Assembly: GCA_963779225.1 (NCBI GenBank)
Contig: CAVZWW010000003.1
Span: forward strand, 2,170,001 to 2,234,000
From: CAVPCZ01 sp963779225
GTDB taxonomy: Bacteria > Bacteroidota > Ignavibacteria > UBA10030 > UBA6906
Reading direction: 5' to 3'
Length of the DNA: 64,000 bases
This document shows positions 9,268 through 18,143 of this stretch, in pieces. The number at the start of each line of letters is the position of its first letter. The stretch's first letter is position 1. The notes beneath the pieces were generated by a model. It had not been told where the DNA came from and made no database searches. It saw nothing but the letters and a program-made list of their open reading frames with translations. The position numbers and the translations under genes were made by a program.

Positions 9268-10365
9268 ATGGCCGGCAAGGCTACAAAAAACATGATTCTC
9301 CGCCGGATTCTCCTTCTTGCGCCCGTCCTTGCCCTCGTGGCTGGGACGGGCACATCCCTGTACGCCCAGGGGATGAAAAGGCTCCTCGACCTCCGCGGCT
9401 CCTGGAAGTTCGAGCTCGGGGACGACGCCCGGTGGGCAGAACCCGGTTTTGATGACAAGAAGTGGGTTACGGTGAGGGTCCCGGGAACCTGGGAGGAGCA
9501 GGGATTCCCCGGATATGACGGCTATGCCTGGTACAGGAAGAGGATCCAGATCCCCCCCGAATGGCGCACCAAACGGCTCTACCTGGGTCTTGGTGCAATC
9601 GACGATGCTGATGAGGTTTTTGTGAACGGGCATTTCATGGGGTTTAGAGGCCAGATGCCCCCCCACTTCGTCACCGATTACAATTCGTGGCGGCACTACC
9701 CTCTTTCAGCAGCGCTTCTTGATCCGGGCGGGGAGTTGGTCATTGCCGTACGTGTCTACGATGATCAGATGGGGGGAGGCATAACGCGCGGGGAGCCGGG
9801 GATTTACGAGGCCACCAATTCCCTTGCAGTCGACCAGTCGCTGGAAGGGAAGTGGAAGTTCCGCACAGGGGACGATATTCATTGGAAGGAGCCCGGGTTC
9901 GATGATCGCAACTGGGCACAGGTGAACGTACCGGCGTTCTGGGAGACACAGGGATTCAAGGGATATGACGGCCCGGGCTGGTATCGTGTCAAATGCAAAC
10001 CGGACGCCCGGCTTGCGGATCAGAGGTTGATGTTGTGCCTGGGCAAGATCGATGATTTTGATGAGGTATACCTCAACGGACAGCGGATCGGCCGGACGGG
10101 CCGCATCTCGGCAACAGGTGTGGGAGAAGGGGGACAGTATGACTATGCTCAGTGGAGAGTGTATGCTATTCCTCCGAGTCTCCTCCGTTCAGGAGAAGAA
10201 AACGTAATTGCGGTGCGTGTTTTTGACAGCTACATGCATGGTGGGATATACGAGGGGCCCATCGGCTTTGTGACCCGTGAGAAATTCCTTGCCTGGTCCC
10301 CCGAAAAAGGGCCGACAGATCCCTCCCCAAACTTCCAGAAGTTCCTCGACTGGTTATTCAAATAG
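9268..10365 (+). CDS. Secreted protein with two tandem galactose-binding-like (GH2 N-terminal-type) domains
   Basis: About 365 residues from the ATG at 9268, seven bases after the previous stop (an ATG at 9292 is also possible). A signal peptide (MILRRILLLAPVLALVAGTG with cleavage near YAQ) is followed by two homologous jelly-roll domains of about 150 residues. Each has a W-K-F...D..W..P.FDD..W pattern, a VPG/VPA-W-E-Q-GF motif, a DD/DF-DEVF/YLNG motif and an N/E-L/N-V-IAVRV-D motif. These are typical of the sugar-binding domain of GH2 glycosidases and sialate O-acetylesterases. No catalytic TIM barrel or SGNH domain is present, so it is a carbohydrate-binding protein or a structural partner rather than an enzyme. 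Probably cotranscribed with the small secreted protein. Confidence 0.78.
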   Translation: MAGKATKNMILRRILLLAPVLALVAGTGTSLYAQGMKRLLDLRGSWKFELGDDARWAEPGFDDKKWVTVRVPGTWEEQGFPGYDGYAWYRKRIQIPPEWRTKRLYLGLGAIDDADEVFVNGHFMGFRGQMPPHFVTDYNSWRHYPLSAALLDPGGELVIAVRVYDDQMGGGITRGEPGIYEATNSLAVDQSLEGKWKFRTGDDIHWKEPGFDDRNWAQVNVPAFWETQGFKGYDGPGWYRVKCKPDARLADQRLMLCLGKIDDFDEVYLNGQRIGRTGRISATGVGEGGQYDYAQWRVYAIPPSLLRSGEENVIAVRVFDSYMHGGIYEGPIGFVTREKFLAWSPEKGPTDPSPNFQKFLDWLFK

Positions 10366-10390
10366 AATTTACAGCGTCGCAGCCGTGTCA

Positions 10391-10431
10391 GGCGTGAGAC
10401 TCAGGGTGCGTCTCATCCTGAGTCTCACGCC
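10391..10431 (+). terminator. Perfect 15-bp inverted repeat after the sugar-binding gene
   Basis: GGCGTGAGACTCAGG (10391-10405) and its exact complement (10417-10431) flank an 11-base loop, 26 bases after the stop codon. A long, stable hairpin here is most simply a terminator, but no T-run follows, so it could also be an mRNA-stabilising structure. Confidence 0.55.
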
Positions 10432-10566
10432 AAACCCGCCAAGAGAGCCTCCTCCGTCCGTTTTTGACTAAGAACGCAGAGAGATCAATGAAACATTAGA
10501 TAATCTCGCTCGTACAATGACTTCAAGTCAGTGATTATGTTAACGTAAATTTAATGTTTATACGTA

Positions 10567-10595
10567 TTGACAAACCCTGCTTTCATTATTACATT
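10567..10595 (+). promoter_or_regulatory. Promoter of the TetR-efflux operon
   Basis: TTGACA (10567-10572), a 17-base spacer and TACATT (10590-10595) form a near-ideal housekeeping promoter. It lies 46 bases before the TetR start and directly upstream of the candidate operator at 10607. Confidence 0.65.
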
Positions 10596-10606
10596 GTCGT
10601 TCAATA

Positions 10607-10623
10607 AATGACCAATAGTCATT
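10607..10623. promoter_or_regulatory. Candidate TetR operator
   Basis: AATGACCAATAGTCATT is a dyad with perfect six-base arms (AATGAC/GTCATT) around five bases. It sits between the -10 box and the ribosome binding site of the TetR gene, where a bound dimer would block transcription of the whole efflux operon. Size and symmetry fit TetR/AcrR-family operators. Confidence 0.6.
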
Positions 10624-10640
10624 ATCGGAATGGTGAATGA

Positions 10641-11339
10641 ATGGGCATTCAGGAAAGAAAAGAGCGGGAAAAGGAAGCCCGGCGTGAAGAAATTATCTCC
10701 GCAGCCGAAAAGGTCTTTCTCCAAAAAGGGATCACTAGTACCACAATGGATGACGTCGCGGAGGCGTGCGAGCTCAGCAAGGGGACACTCTATCTCTACT
10801 ATCACAGCAAAGAGGACCTGATCGTTGCTGTCTCGATGCGCGGAATGGAGATTCTGAACAACCTGTTCAAAGAGGCGATGTCCACCGGTGAGCCCACGAT
10901 CAGACTCATCGAAAACCTGGGTGAGGCGTACTACACCTTCTTCAAGAACCACCGTCCGTATTTCCGGCTCTTCTACTTCTTCGAAAGCCCGCAATTCCAT
11001 ACACAGGTTTCTGCGGAGATGAAAGAGCAGTGCATGGTCCATGACCGCACTACCTGGGATCTCGTTACGGAGCTCATTAGGCGGGGGATTCAGGAAGGGA
11101 TGCTCCACAGCGATCTGGATCCGCTTGAAGTGGCCATTATGCTCTGGTCCAATTCCAACGGTTTTCTCCGCCTTCTTGACCGGGACCACAACTACTGGGA
11201 AGCAGCCATGGGAATAGACCTGGAGCGAACGCTGCGCCGGTCGAACGCACTGCTGGTGGAGGCAATGATGACGGAAAAGGCGTTGCAGATATATCCACGG
11301 GCTATCGGTGAACATCCCGTACCCCGGAAGGACCTTTGA
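10641..11339 (+). CDS. TetR/AcrR-family transcriptional regulator
   Basis: 232 residues. The N-terminal 65 residues form a TetR helix-turn-helix: IISAAEKVFLQKGITSTTMD, then VAEACELSKGTLYLYYHSK. The C-terminal helical region (80-215) is the ligand-binding and dimer domain; it is variable and gives no ligand clue. As first gene of a TetR-TolC-MFP-RND operon it is the expected local repressor, released by an efflux substrate. An in-frame ATG four codons upstream is possible, but the 10641 start has GGAATGGTGA in front of it. Confidence 0.9.
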   Translation: MGIQERKEREKEARREEIISAAEKVFLQKGITSTTMDDVAEACELSKGTLYLYYHSKEDLIVAVSMRGMEILNNLFKEAMSTGEPTIRLIENLGEAYYTFFKNHRPYFRLFYFFESPQFHTQVSAEMKEQCMVHDRTTWDLVTELIRRGIQEGMLHSDLDPLEVAIMLWSNSNGFLRLLDRDHNYWEAAMGIDLERTLRRSNALLVEAMMTEKALQIYPRAIGEHPVPRKDL

Positions 11340-11378
11340 ACCAACATGGAACAGTGTTGTCTTGCGATGAGGAAAGTG

Positions 11379-12776
11379 ATGAACAGGTTCGTTGTTTTTG
11401 CCGGGTTCTGCCTTGCGGCGACGATCACGATGGCGCAGGAGCGCCTCACGCTGGATCAGGCAGTGGCGACTGCTCTTGAGCGAAACCAGTTGTTGCGCGG
11501 ATCAGCGTACGAACGGGAGGCCGCGCAATGGGGGAAACTCAATGCGGTCACCAATTTCCTTCCCAAGGTCGAGCTCTCCGGGGGCCTGACACGGATTGAT
11601 GACCGTTCGGTGGCGCGTGCGAATGCGGCCATCGACTTCATCAAAGAGGCCGCGGGCGCCATCGGCATTCCCCCCTCGGCGCTCGCCGAAATCAAACCGT
11701 TCGCGTACCTGGAGACCTACACCGCTGACGTGACGGTAGTGCAGCCCATCTACAACGGCGGTGCGGAAATCGTCGGGCTTGACGCGGCAAACGCCCAGCG
11801 GGACAAATCCGAGTTTGCCTATCAGGAAATGCAGCAGGATGTCATCGCGCGCGTCAAGACCACCTACTACAACGTCATTAAGGCGGAAGCCATCGTGGCG
11901 CTCGCAAAGGACGCGGTCGGCCGGACAACAAGTCATCTGGAAACCACGCGGAGACGTTTGGATGCCGGTCAGCGCACGCGGTCGGATGTGCTCCGCTGGG
12001 AGGTGCAGCTCGCCTCCGATGAAGGGGATCTTGTCAACGCGGAGAACGGGCTGGCGGCATCCCTTCTCCAGCTGAATGAAGTGATGGGTGTGGATCTTCA
12101 TACACGACATGTGCTTGAAAATCCGGTGCCCGCGGATTCGGTGATTCCGGTTGCCCCCACGTGGCTTGCCCTCAATGCGCTGACCGGATCTGTTCCCGGT
12201 TCGGATGCACCTGTGATTACTGCAGAGGTTCTCTCGAATCATCCGTCCATGCAGGTCATGGAAAGCAACCTTCGCCTCGCCGACGCAGGCGTCTCTCAAT
12301 CGTGGGTCAACTTCAAGCCGCGGATCAATTTCGCCTTCCAGTACGGCTGGGAGAAGAATAATACCATCGCCCTGGATGGGATTACACCGTGGGCCGTCTC
12401 GCTCCAGGTCAGATATCCCATCTTCAGCAGCTTTGCCGACTACACGAATGTCCAGCGTGCAAAGGCGGAGTACAGCAAGACCGAGGAGCATGTCGAGAAA
12501 TTCCGCCGGCTGCTCCAGTTGCAGGCGACAACAGCCGAACTCGGATTACAGTCGGCCCGTAAGCGGATTGATATCACCCGCAAGGCCCAGAATGAGGCCC
12601 GCGAGGTGCTTGCCTCGCTGACGCGGCGCTATGAGGCCGGGGGAGCATCCAATGTCGAGCTTATCGACGTGCAGACCGCGTACACATCGGCCCGCGCTAA
12701 CTACATCACCGCGGTCTATGATTACTATATTGCCGATCTCCAGCTTGCCAGGGCGACCGGCATGGTTAGACAGTAG
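11379..12776 (+). CDS. TolC-family outer-membrane efflux protein
   Basis: About 465 residues. The ATG at 11379 gives a clean signal peptide (MNRFVVFAGFCLAATITMAQ) and has AGGA five bases upstream; an ATG at 11346 would add 11 residues before it. The rest shows the duplicated helical hairpin pattern of outer-membrane efflux proteins: LTLDQAVATALERN at the start of repeat 1 and AEVLSNHPSMQVMESNLRLA at the start of repeat 2, each with a long coiled-coil helix pair. It would form the trimeric outer-membrane channel for the adaptor and RND pump encoded directly downstream. Confidence 0.9.
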   Translation: MNRFVVFAGFCLAATITMAQERLTLDQAVATALERNQLLRGSAYEREAAQWGKLNAVTNFLPKVELSGGLTRIDDRSVARANAAIDFIKEAAGAIGIPPSALAEIKPFAYLETYTADVTVVQPIYNGGAEIVGLDAANAQRDKSEFAYQEMQQDVIARVKTTYYNVIKAEAIVALAKDAVGRTTSHLETTRRRLDAGQRTRSDVLRWEVQLASDEGDLVNAENGLAASLLQLNEVMGVDLHTRHVLENPVPADSVIPVAPTWLALNALTGSVPGSDAPVITAEVLSNHPSMQVMESNLRLADAGVSQSWVNFKPRINFAFQYGWEKNNTIALDGITPWAVSLQVRYPIFSSFADYTNVQRAKAEYSKTEEHVEKFRRLLQLQATTAELGLQSARKRIDITRKAQNEAREVLASLTRRYEAGGASNVELIDVQTAYTSARANYITAVYDYYIADLQLARATGMVRQ

Positions 12777-12790
12777 AGGAGGGCGCACCA

Positions 12791-13933
12791 GTGAACATGA
12801 ACCTTATCAACCCGAACAAAAATACCATGAACCGGATGAACAGGATGTATATCATACCCGTCGCGGTTGTTGTCCTGGCCGCTCTGGCACTCGTGGCGTT
12901 CACATCACGCTCCGGCCAGGTCGACGCTGTGAAAGCGGCAGTTCGGCCCGTGGCGGTGGAAGTGACACGGGTTTCGACTGCCGACATCGCAGACGTCGTG
13001 ACCGGAGTCGGCACGGTGGCCGCCATGAAGGATGTGATCGTGAGCTCGGAAACGGCGGGCCGCGTGACCGCGGTGCGGGTGAAGGTCGGCGATCCGGTCC
13101 GCCGGGGGCAGACCCTGATTGAGGTGGATGCCGAGCTCAAAGAGGTGGCGGTTGACCAGGCGCGGGCCCAGCTGCAGGCGGCGGAAACGAATCTTGAAAA
13201 AGCCCGAAAAGATTATGAGCGAGCCGATAAGCTGTACAAATCGCAGGACGTTGCCGATGTGGAGTTACAGGGGTACCGGCTGGCGTTCTCCACTGCCCAG
13301 GCACAGGAGAAGTCGGCGGGAGCCGCGTTGCGGCTCGCCCAGCGCCAGCTCAGTGATACGCGCATAACGGCACCGATCAGCGGCTTCATCGCCTCGCGGC
13401 GTATTGAAGTGGGCGAGATGGCGGTGCCCGGCCGGGAAGTGGCCAATATCGTGGATATCTCTTCCGTGAAGGTGAAGCTGAGTGTGGCAGAAGTGGAAAT
13501 CGGCAAACTCCGATTGGGTCAGAAAGCAATCCTCCGGCTTGATGCCCGTCCGGACGAACCGTTCGAAGGGTCGATTTACACGATCGGTGCGAAATCGGAG
13601 TCGCCGAATGGCCATACCTATCCCGTGGAAGTTCTTGTGCGGAACCGGAGCGCCGACGTGCTGAAGGCGGGGATGTATGCCCGCGTGGACATCCAGGCCA
13701 CCGTCGCAAAGAACGCCCTGAGCATCTCGAAGGAATCGATCCTCGAAACAGGGGGCAAACCTGCGGTCTTCGTCGTCGAGAACGGCATTGCACACCTTCG
13801 ATGCATCACTCTCGGCATCCGGGGCGCCGAACAGTATCAGGTTCTTGATGGTCTCCGGGCGGGTGACGTGATCATCTCTTTCGGCCAGAAGGGGATCAAA
13901 GACGGCGCGGCTGTGCAATACGAAAACCAGTAG
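12791..13933 (+). CDS. RND efflux periplasmic adaptor (membrane fusion protein)
   Basis: 380 residues from a GTG at 12791, seven bases after GAGGAGGG. One N-terminal membrane anchor (YIIPVAVVVLAALALVAFTS) is followed by the lipoyl/biotinyl-like half (VSSETAGRVTAVRVKVGDPV), an alpha-helical hairpin (about 110-175), the second lipoyl half (ITAPISGFIASRRIEVGEMA) and beta-barrel and membrane-proximal domains. It links the TolC-like channel to the RND pump. It is the third gene of a tight operon; spacing to the previous gene is 14 bases and to the next 21. Confidence 0.92.
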   Translation: MNMNLINPNKNTMNRMNRMYIIPVAVVVLAALALVAFTSRSGQVDAVKAAVRPVAVEVTRVSTADIADVVTGVGTVAAMKDVIVSSETAGRVTAVRVKVGDPVRRGQTLIEVDAELKEVAVDQARAQLQAAETNLEKARKDYERADKLYKSQDVADVELQGYRLAFSTAQAQEKSAGAALRLAQRQLSDTRITAPISGFIASRRIEVGEMAVPGREVANIVDISSVKVKLSVAEVEIGKLRLGQKAILRLDARPDEPFEGSIYTIGAKSESPNGHTYPVEVLVRNRSADVLKAGMYARVDIQATVAKNALSISKESILETGGKPAVFVVENGIAHLRCITLGIRGAEQYQVLDGLRAGDVIISFGQKGIKDGAAVQYENQ

Positions 13934-13954
13934 ACTTAATCGGAAAAACGCATC

Positions 13955-16900
13955 ATGAAACTCACGGAAGTTGCAATTCGGCGCCCGGCCTTCATGACGA
14001 TGATCTTCGTCGCCCTTGCCGTGCTCGGCATTTTCGGGTACTCCGGCATGGGTGTGGATCTGCTGCCCAAGATGGATTGGCCGTACGTCTCGATTGTCAC
14101 AATCTATCCGGGTGCGGGACCCAAGGAAGTGGAGTCCCTCGTTTCAAAACCCATTGAAGAAGCAGTCAGCGGCGTCAACAAGCTGGACAACGTCCGCTCC
14201 TACTCGTATGAAGGTGTATCCGTGGTGCTCGCGCAGTTCAACTTCAGTGCGAGTGTGGATCAGGTGACCAATGACGTCCAGCGGGTGGTTGAGCAGGCCC
14301 GGTCGAAACTCCCGGATGATGCGAAAGCGCCACGAATTTCCAAATCAGATATGAATGCGTTCCCCATCCTGCGTGTGTCGTTGACCGGACAGATGCAGCC
14401 GCGGGATCTGCATCAATTCACCAAAGACCGAATCAAGCCCCGGCTCGAGCAGGTGGACGGCGTATCGGCGGTGACTATCGTGGGCGGCCAGGAACGGGAA
14501 ATACGGGTCGAAGTGGACAACCGGAAGCTGAATGCGTACGGCATATCGATTATCCAGGTGTCCCAGGCGATGGGGCGCGAAAACCTGGACTTTCCGACCG
14601 GCAAGATTGATGAAAACGTCAACCAGTATATCGTGCGCCTGGCCGGCAAATTCAAGAGCCTGGATGAGATCCGCAACACCGTCGTTGCGGGCACACCCGG
14701 CGGCGTGGTCTATCTGAAAGACATCGCACGCGTCGTTGACGGCACGCGGGAGAACTTCACGCTCAGCCGGCTGAACGGCGAGAACGCGATCGCACTGACG
14801 ATCCAGAAACAATCCGATGCCAATTCCGTCAAAACCAGCGATCGACTGCGGCGGGCTATGAGCACGCTGGAAGCGGAGAACGGCGGACGGATATCGTTCA
14901 CGGTGGCGCAGGATATCACGGAGTTCACGCGGAATTCTCTTTCGGAGGTGCAGCGTGACCTGTTCCTTGCGATTCTCATGGTTGCGATCGTCCTGTTTTT
15001 CTTTCTCCATAACGCGCGGAACTCCTTCATCGTTCTTCTGTCCATTCCGACATCGCTGATTACCACCTTCTTTTTCATGTATCTGCTAGGGTACACGCTG
15101 AATCTGGTGTCGCTCATGGCGCTGGCGCTGGTGATAGGCATCCTGGTGGATGATTCGATCGTCGTGCTCGAGAACATCCACCGCCACCTCGAGCGCGGAG
15201 AGAACCCGGAGAAGGCCGCGGTCGAAGGGCGGAGCGAGATTGGTTTTGCTGCCATCGCCATCACCCTCGTGGATGTCGTGGTGTTTCTGCCCATCTCTCT
15301 GGTCGGCGGCATGGTGGGGCGCATCTTCAGCGAATTCGGTATTACGATTGTCGTTTCGACCCTGCTCTCCCTGTTCGTATCGTTCACGCTGACGCCGATG
15401 CTCGCCGCCAAATGGTCCCGCCTGGTGCGCCAGACCGGCGAAACCGCCGTGGGACGCCTCATTCTGCGATTCGAGGGAATGCAGGACCGGGTGGGTGATG
15501 CCTACCGGCACCTCCTTGCCTGGGCGCTTGATCACCGAAAGACGGTTGTCGCGGTGAGCGGCGGGATGCTTGCAGGCAGTCTTGCCCTTGTCCCGCTCGG
15601 TCTTATCGGAACGGAGTTCATGACGGATTCAGACCGGGGCGAGTTTGCCGTGAATCTGGATATGCCCCTCGGGACAACCATCGACAAGACCGATCAGGCG
15701 ATTGCGCGGGTCGAGAAGATTGTCGCCGGCATGCCCGAAGTGGAACGGTATCTTGCCACCATCGGAAAACAACAGTCTCAGTGGAAGAATGCGGAGCAGT
15801 CGAACGTCGGACAGGTACAGGTCAAGCTGACTGACAAGCGGAAGCGGAGCCGGTCGACACAGGCGGTGATGCTGGCGATCAAGGAGCAGGCGGGAACGAT
15901 TCCCGGCTTGAAGACCAGCTTCAATACCATCAGCATGTGGGGGGCGGCAAACGTCTCACCGGTGCAAATCGAGATTCTCGGGCCCGACCTGGCCGAGGTG
16001 GTTCGCTTTTCAGAAACTGTCGGCGGGATTGTTGCGGAGACCAGAGGAACGGCTGACGTGACGACTTCATGGGAAGAAGGAAAGCCCGAAGTGAAGATAG
16101 AGGTTGATCGTGACAAGACCGCCCGGATGGGATTAACGCTGGCAGAAGTGGGGCTTGCCGCGCGCACGGCAATTGAGGGTGACATTCCCACCAAGTATCA
16201 GGAAGGGGACACCGAATACGACCTGCGCGTCGTTCTGGACAAAGGAGGCAGGGTAAAAGCCAGTGACGTGGGCGCCATTACGCTCGTGAATCGTTTCGGC
16301 CAGCCGGTGCAGCTCCGGCAGATCGCGGACGTGACATTCGGCAAAGGCCCATCAGAGATTCAACGGAAGGATCGTGAGCGGCTCGTGACGGTTGCGGCGA
16401 ATCTCTCCGGTGAAGTGCCGCTCGGACAGGTGACGGCCGCAATCGAAGAGGCCGTTGCCGCAGCGGGCATCCCGGCAGGCATCCAGGTGTTCTACGGCGG
16501 CGACAGTGAGAACATGCGGGATATGTTCAGCGACATGAGCATTGCGCTGAGTATGGCGATTCTCTTCGTTTATATCATCATGGTGAGTCTGTTTGAATCC
16601 TACATCCATCCGTTCACCATCATGTTCTCTCTCCCCGTTGCCATGGTCGGAGCGCTGGGCGGACTGGCCCTGACGGGAATGACGCTGAACATGTTCAGCA
16701 TGATCGGCATCATCATGTTGATGGGATTGGTGACCAAGAACGCCATCTTGCTCGTGGATTTCACCAACACGCTCCGGGCGCGCGGTCTCACGATGCATGA
16801 AGCCCTGCTGGAATCGGGCAAGACGCGTTTGCGACCGATCGTGATGACCACCGCCACAATGATCTTCGGCATGATGCCGCTGGCTCTTGCACTAGGGGCA

Positions 16901-17113
16901 GGTTCGGAGATGCGGCAGGGTATGGCCATCGTTGTTATCGGCGGTCTGACCAGCTCGACGCTGCTTACACTCGTGCTGATACCGGTGATCTACACCTATG
17001 TGGATGCCCTGCGGGCACGTGTACCGGCGCTGTTCAAGCGTGTCAGCTGGGCTGCCGGGATGCCGTTCAAGAAGCGGCCGGCAGAAGTGTTGACGGGAGC
17101 AAGGTCTCGCTAG
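13955..17113 (+). CDS. RND-family efflux pump, inner-membrane subunit (HAE1/AcrB-like)
   Basis: 1052 residues, the usual length of AcrB/MexB homologues. It starts with MKLTEVAIRRPAF and the first membrane helix, followed by the porter domain, a helix bundle containing the proton-relay motif (LALVIGILVDDSIVVLENI, with the paired aspartates), a second large periplasmic loop and a final helix bundle with GLVTKNAILLVDFTN. Both halves show the expected internal repeat. It pumps drugs or other amphiphiles out of the periplasm using the proton gradient; substrate range cannot be told. Last gene of the TetR-controlled operon. Confidence 0.95.
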   Translation: MKLTEVAIRRPAFMTMIFVALAVLGIFGYSGMGVDLLPKMDWPYVSIVTIYPGAGPKEVESLVSKPIEEAVSGVNKLDNVRSYSYEGVSVVLAQFNFSASVDQVTNDVQRVVEQARSKLPDDAKAPRISKSDMNAFPILRVSLTGQMQPRDLHQFTKDRIKPRLEQVDGVSAVTIVGGQEREIRVEVDNRKLNAYGISIIQVSQAMGRENLDFPTGKIDENVNQYIVRLAGKFKSLDEIRNTVVAGTPGGVVYLKDIARVVDGTRENFTLSRLNGENAIALTIQKQSDANSVKTSDRLRRAMSTLEAENGGRISFTVAQDITEFTRNSLSEVQRDLFLAILMVAIVLFFFLHNARNSFIVLLSIPTSLITTFFFMYLLGYTLNLVSLMALALVIGILVDDSIVVLENIHRHLERGENPEKAAVEGRSEIGFAAIAITLVDVVVFLPISLVGGMVGRIFSEFGITIVVSTLLSLFVSFTLTPMLAAKWSRLVRQTGETAVGRLILRFEGMQDRVGDAYRHLLAWALDHRKTVVAVSGGMLAGSLALVPLGLIGTEFMTDSDRGEFAVNLDMPLGTTIDKTDQAIARVEKIVAGMPEVERYLATIGKQQSQWKNAEQSNVGQVQVKLTDKRKRSRSTQAVMLAIKEQAGTIPGLKTSFNTISMWGAANVSPVQIEILGPDLAEVVRFSETVGGIVAETRGTADVTTSWEEGKPEVKIEVDRDKTARMGLTLAEVGLAARTAIEGDIPTKYQEGDTEYDLRVVLDKGGRVKASDVGAITLVNRFGQPVQLRQIADVTFGKGPSEIQRKDRERLVTVAANLSGEVPLGQVTAAIEEAVAAAGIPAGIQVFYGGDSENMRDMFSDMSIALSMAILFVYIIMVSLFESYIHPFTIMFSLPVAMVGALGGLALTGMTLNMFSMIGIIMLMGLVTKNAILLVDFTNTLRARGLTMHEALLESGKTRLRPIVMTTATMIFGMMPLALALGAGSEMRQGMAIVVIGGLTSSTLLTLVLIPVIYTYVDALRARVPALFKRVSWAAGMPFKKRPAEVLTGARSR

Positions 17114-17120
17114 CGCCCGA

Positions 17121-17423
17121 TTATCCCACCGTGCGACATGTGTGACACGGTGGCACATGTGGCTCAAGGCCACAGATGCTCCGGTTGTGCGGACGCGGAA
17201 AATTGGTTTCTCCTTCGAGTGTGACGTGGCGATCACCGGCGGGCAACCGGTTATCGACCGTGATCCTCGAGGTGTGATTCATCGTCACCTGGCTGCTGTC
17301 GCCCAGAAGGATCTCTATCTGCTGTGCCCATCCAGTTGTGTAGACTGTGGATGAAGGTCGCATTAGCCAGACGATTCCGGCGGCAACCAGCACGACGCCC
17401 ATGAAACCGAAAGCGAGCGGAAG
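17121..17423 (-). pseudogene. FecR-like relic fragment
   Basis: The minus frame from a stop at 17424 reads through a membrane helix (MGVVLVAAGIVWLM) into WAQQIEILLGDSSQVTMNHT, then RITVDNRLPAGDRHVTLEGE. This is the order seen in FecR anti-sigma proteins: TM helix, then a G-x-x-x-x-V-x-L-x-D-G-S-x-V-x-L-N strand pair, then R-x-V-x-L-x-G-E. The cytoplasmic N-terminal domain and everything after LEGE are missing; the frame then runs into unrelated sequence and stops. No sigma factor is adjacent. It is best read as a remnant of a lost FecR/sigma locus; a chance match cannot be excluded. Confidence 0.45.
17126..17153 (+). terminator. Hairpin after the efflux operon
   Basis: CCACCGTG (17126-17133) and CACGGTGG (17146-17153) form a perfect eight-base stem with a 12-base loop, 12 bases after the RND stop codon. 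No T-run follows, so termination is likely but unproven. Confidence 0.4.
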
Positions 17424-17494
17424 TTAAGGTCCCGGCAGGGTCGGATCCCGCGAGCCGTTGATTTTCTACATTTGCTTTGGTACCATTAACAATT

Positions 17495-18127
17495 ATGACC
17501 CAACAAAATCTCGCCGCAGCCTGGAAGTCCGCCTGGCTGGATCCTGCAATCCGCCGGGCACTGCTGATCACGATTCCACTGCTCGTCCTCACGCTCAACA
17601 TGCTGGCCCGGTTTCTTGAAGGAGTCGAACAACGACCGGGCGTTGTGGTATCAGATCCCGTCCTGGCACTATTCACACCCCATGACGTCACCTGGCTCAC
17701 GTTTCTTCTGATCTATGCCGGGTTGTTTGGTGCGATCGCGATTCTGATGCGTGATCCCCTTCGTCTGCTTCTGGCGATACACACGTACATGATCATGGTG
17801 GTCTTTCGTATCGGTGCAATGTCCCTGCTTCCTCTTGACCCCCCGCTTACCATGATTCCCTTGACCGACCCCTTTGTGGAATATTTCGGAACAGGAATAC
17901 CCTTGAACAGGGACCTCTTCTTTTCAGGGCATACCTCCACGCTCTTCCTCCTCGGCCTGACGATGCCATCGCACCGCTGGCAAACGGTCTTCTTCCTGTG
18001 TACGGCTGCCGTAGCGTGCTGTGTCCTGATCCAACACATACACTACACTGTGGATGTTTTTGTTGCCCCGTTCTTCGCGTATGCCTCGTATCGTCTGGCG
18101 CTGGCTATTAACAGCCGCCTTTTCTGA
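17495..18127 (+). CDS. PAP2/sphingomyelin-synthase-like membrane phosphatase
   Basis: About 210 residues from the ATG at 17495 (a TTG at 17477 is in frame but less likely). Five or six hydrophobic segments are visible. The C-terminal half has RDLFFSGHTSTLFLL and QHIHYTVDVFVAPF. These are the SGHT and HYTxD motifs of the PAP2_C / sphingomyelin-synthase-like phosphatase superfamily, with the two histidines and the aspartate of the catalytic triad. Likely role is dephosphorylation or head-group transfer on a lipid phosphate at the membrane; the substrate is unknown. No clear ribosome binding site. Confidence 0.75.
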   Translation: MTQQNLAAAWKSAWLDPAIRRALLITIPLLVLTLNMLARFLEGVEQRPGVVVSDPVLALFTPHDVTWLTFLLIYAGLFGAIAILMRDPLRLLLAIHTYMIMVVFRIGAMSLLPLDPPLTMIPLTDPFVEYFGTGIPLNRDLFFSGHTSTLFLLGLTMPSHRWQTVFFLCTAAVACCVLIQHIHYTVDVFVAPFFAYASYRLALAINSRLF

Positions 18128-18143
18128 ACAGCCCGGGCCCACC

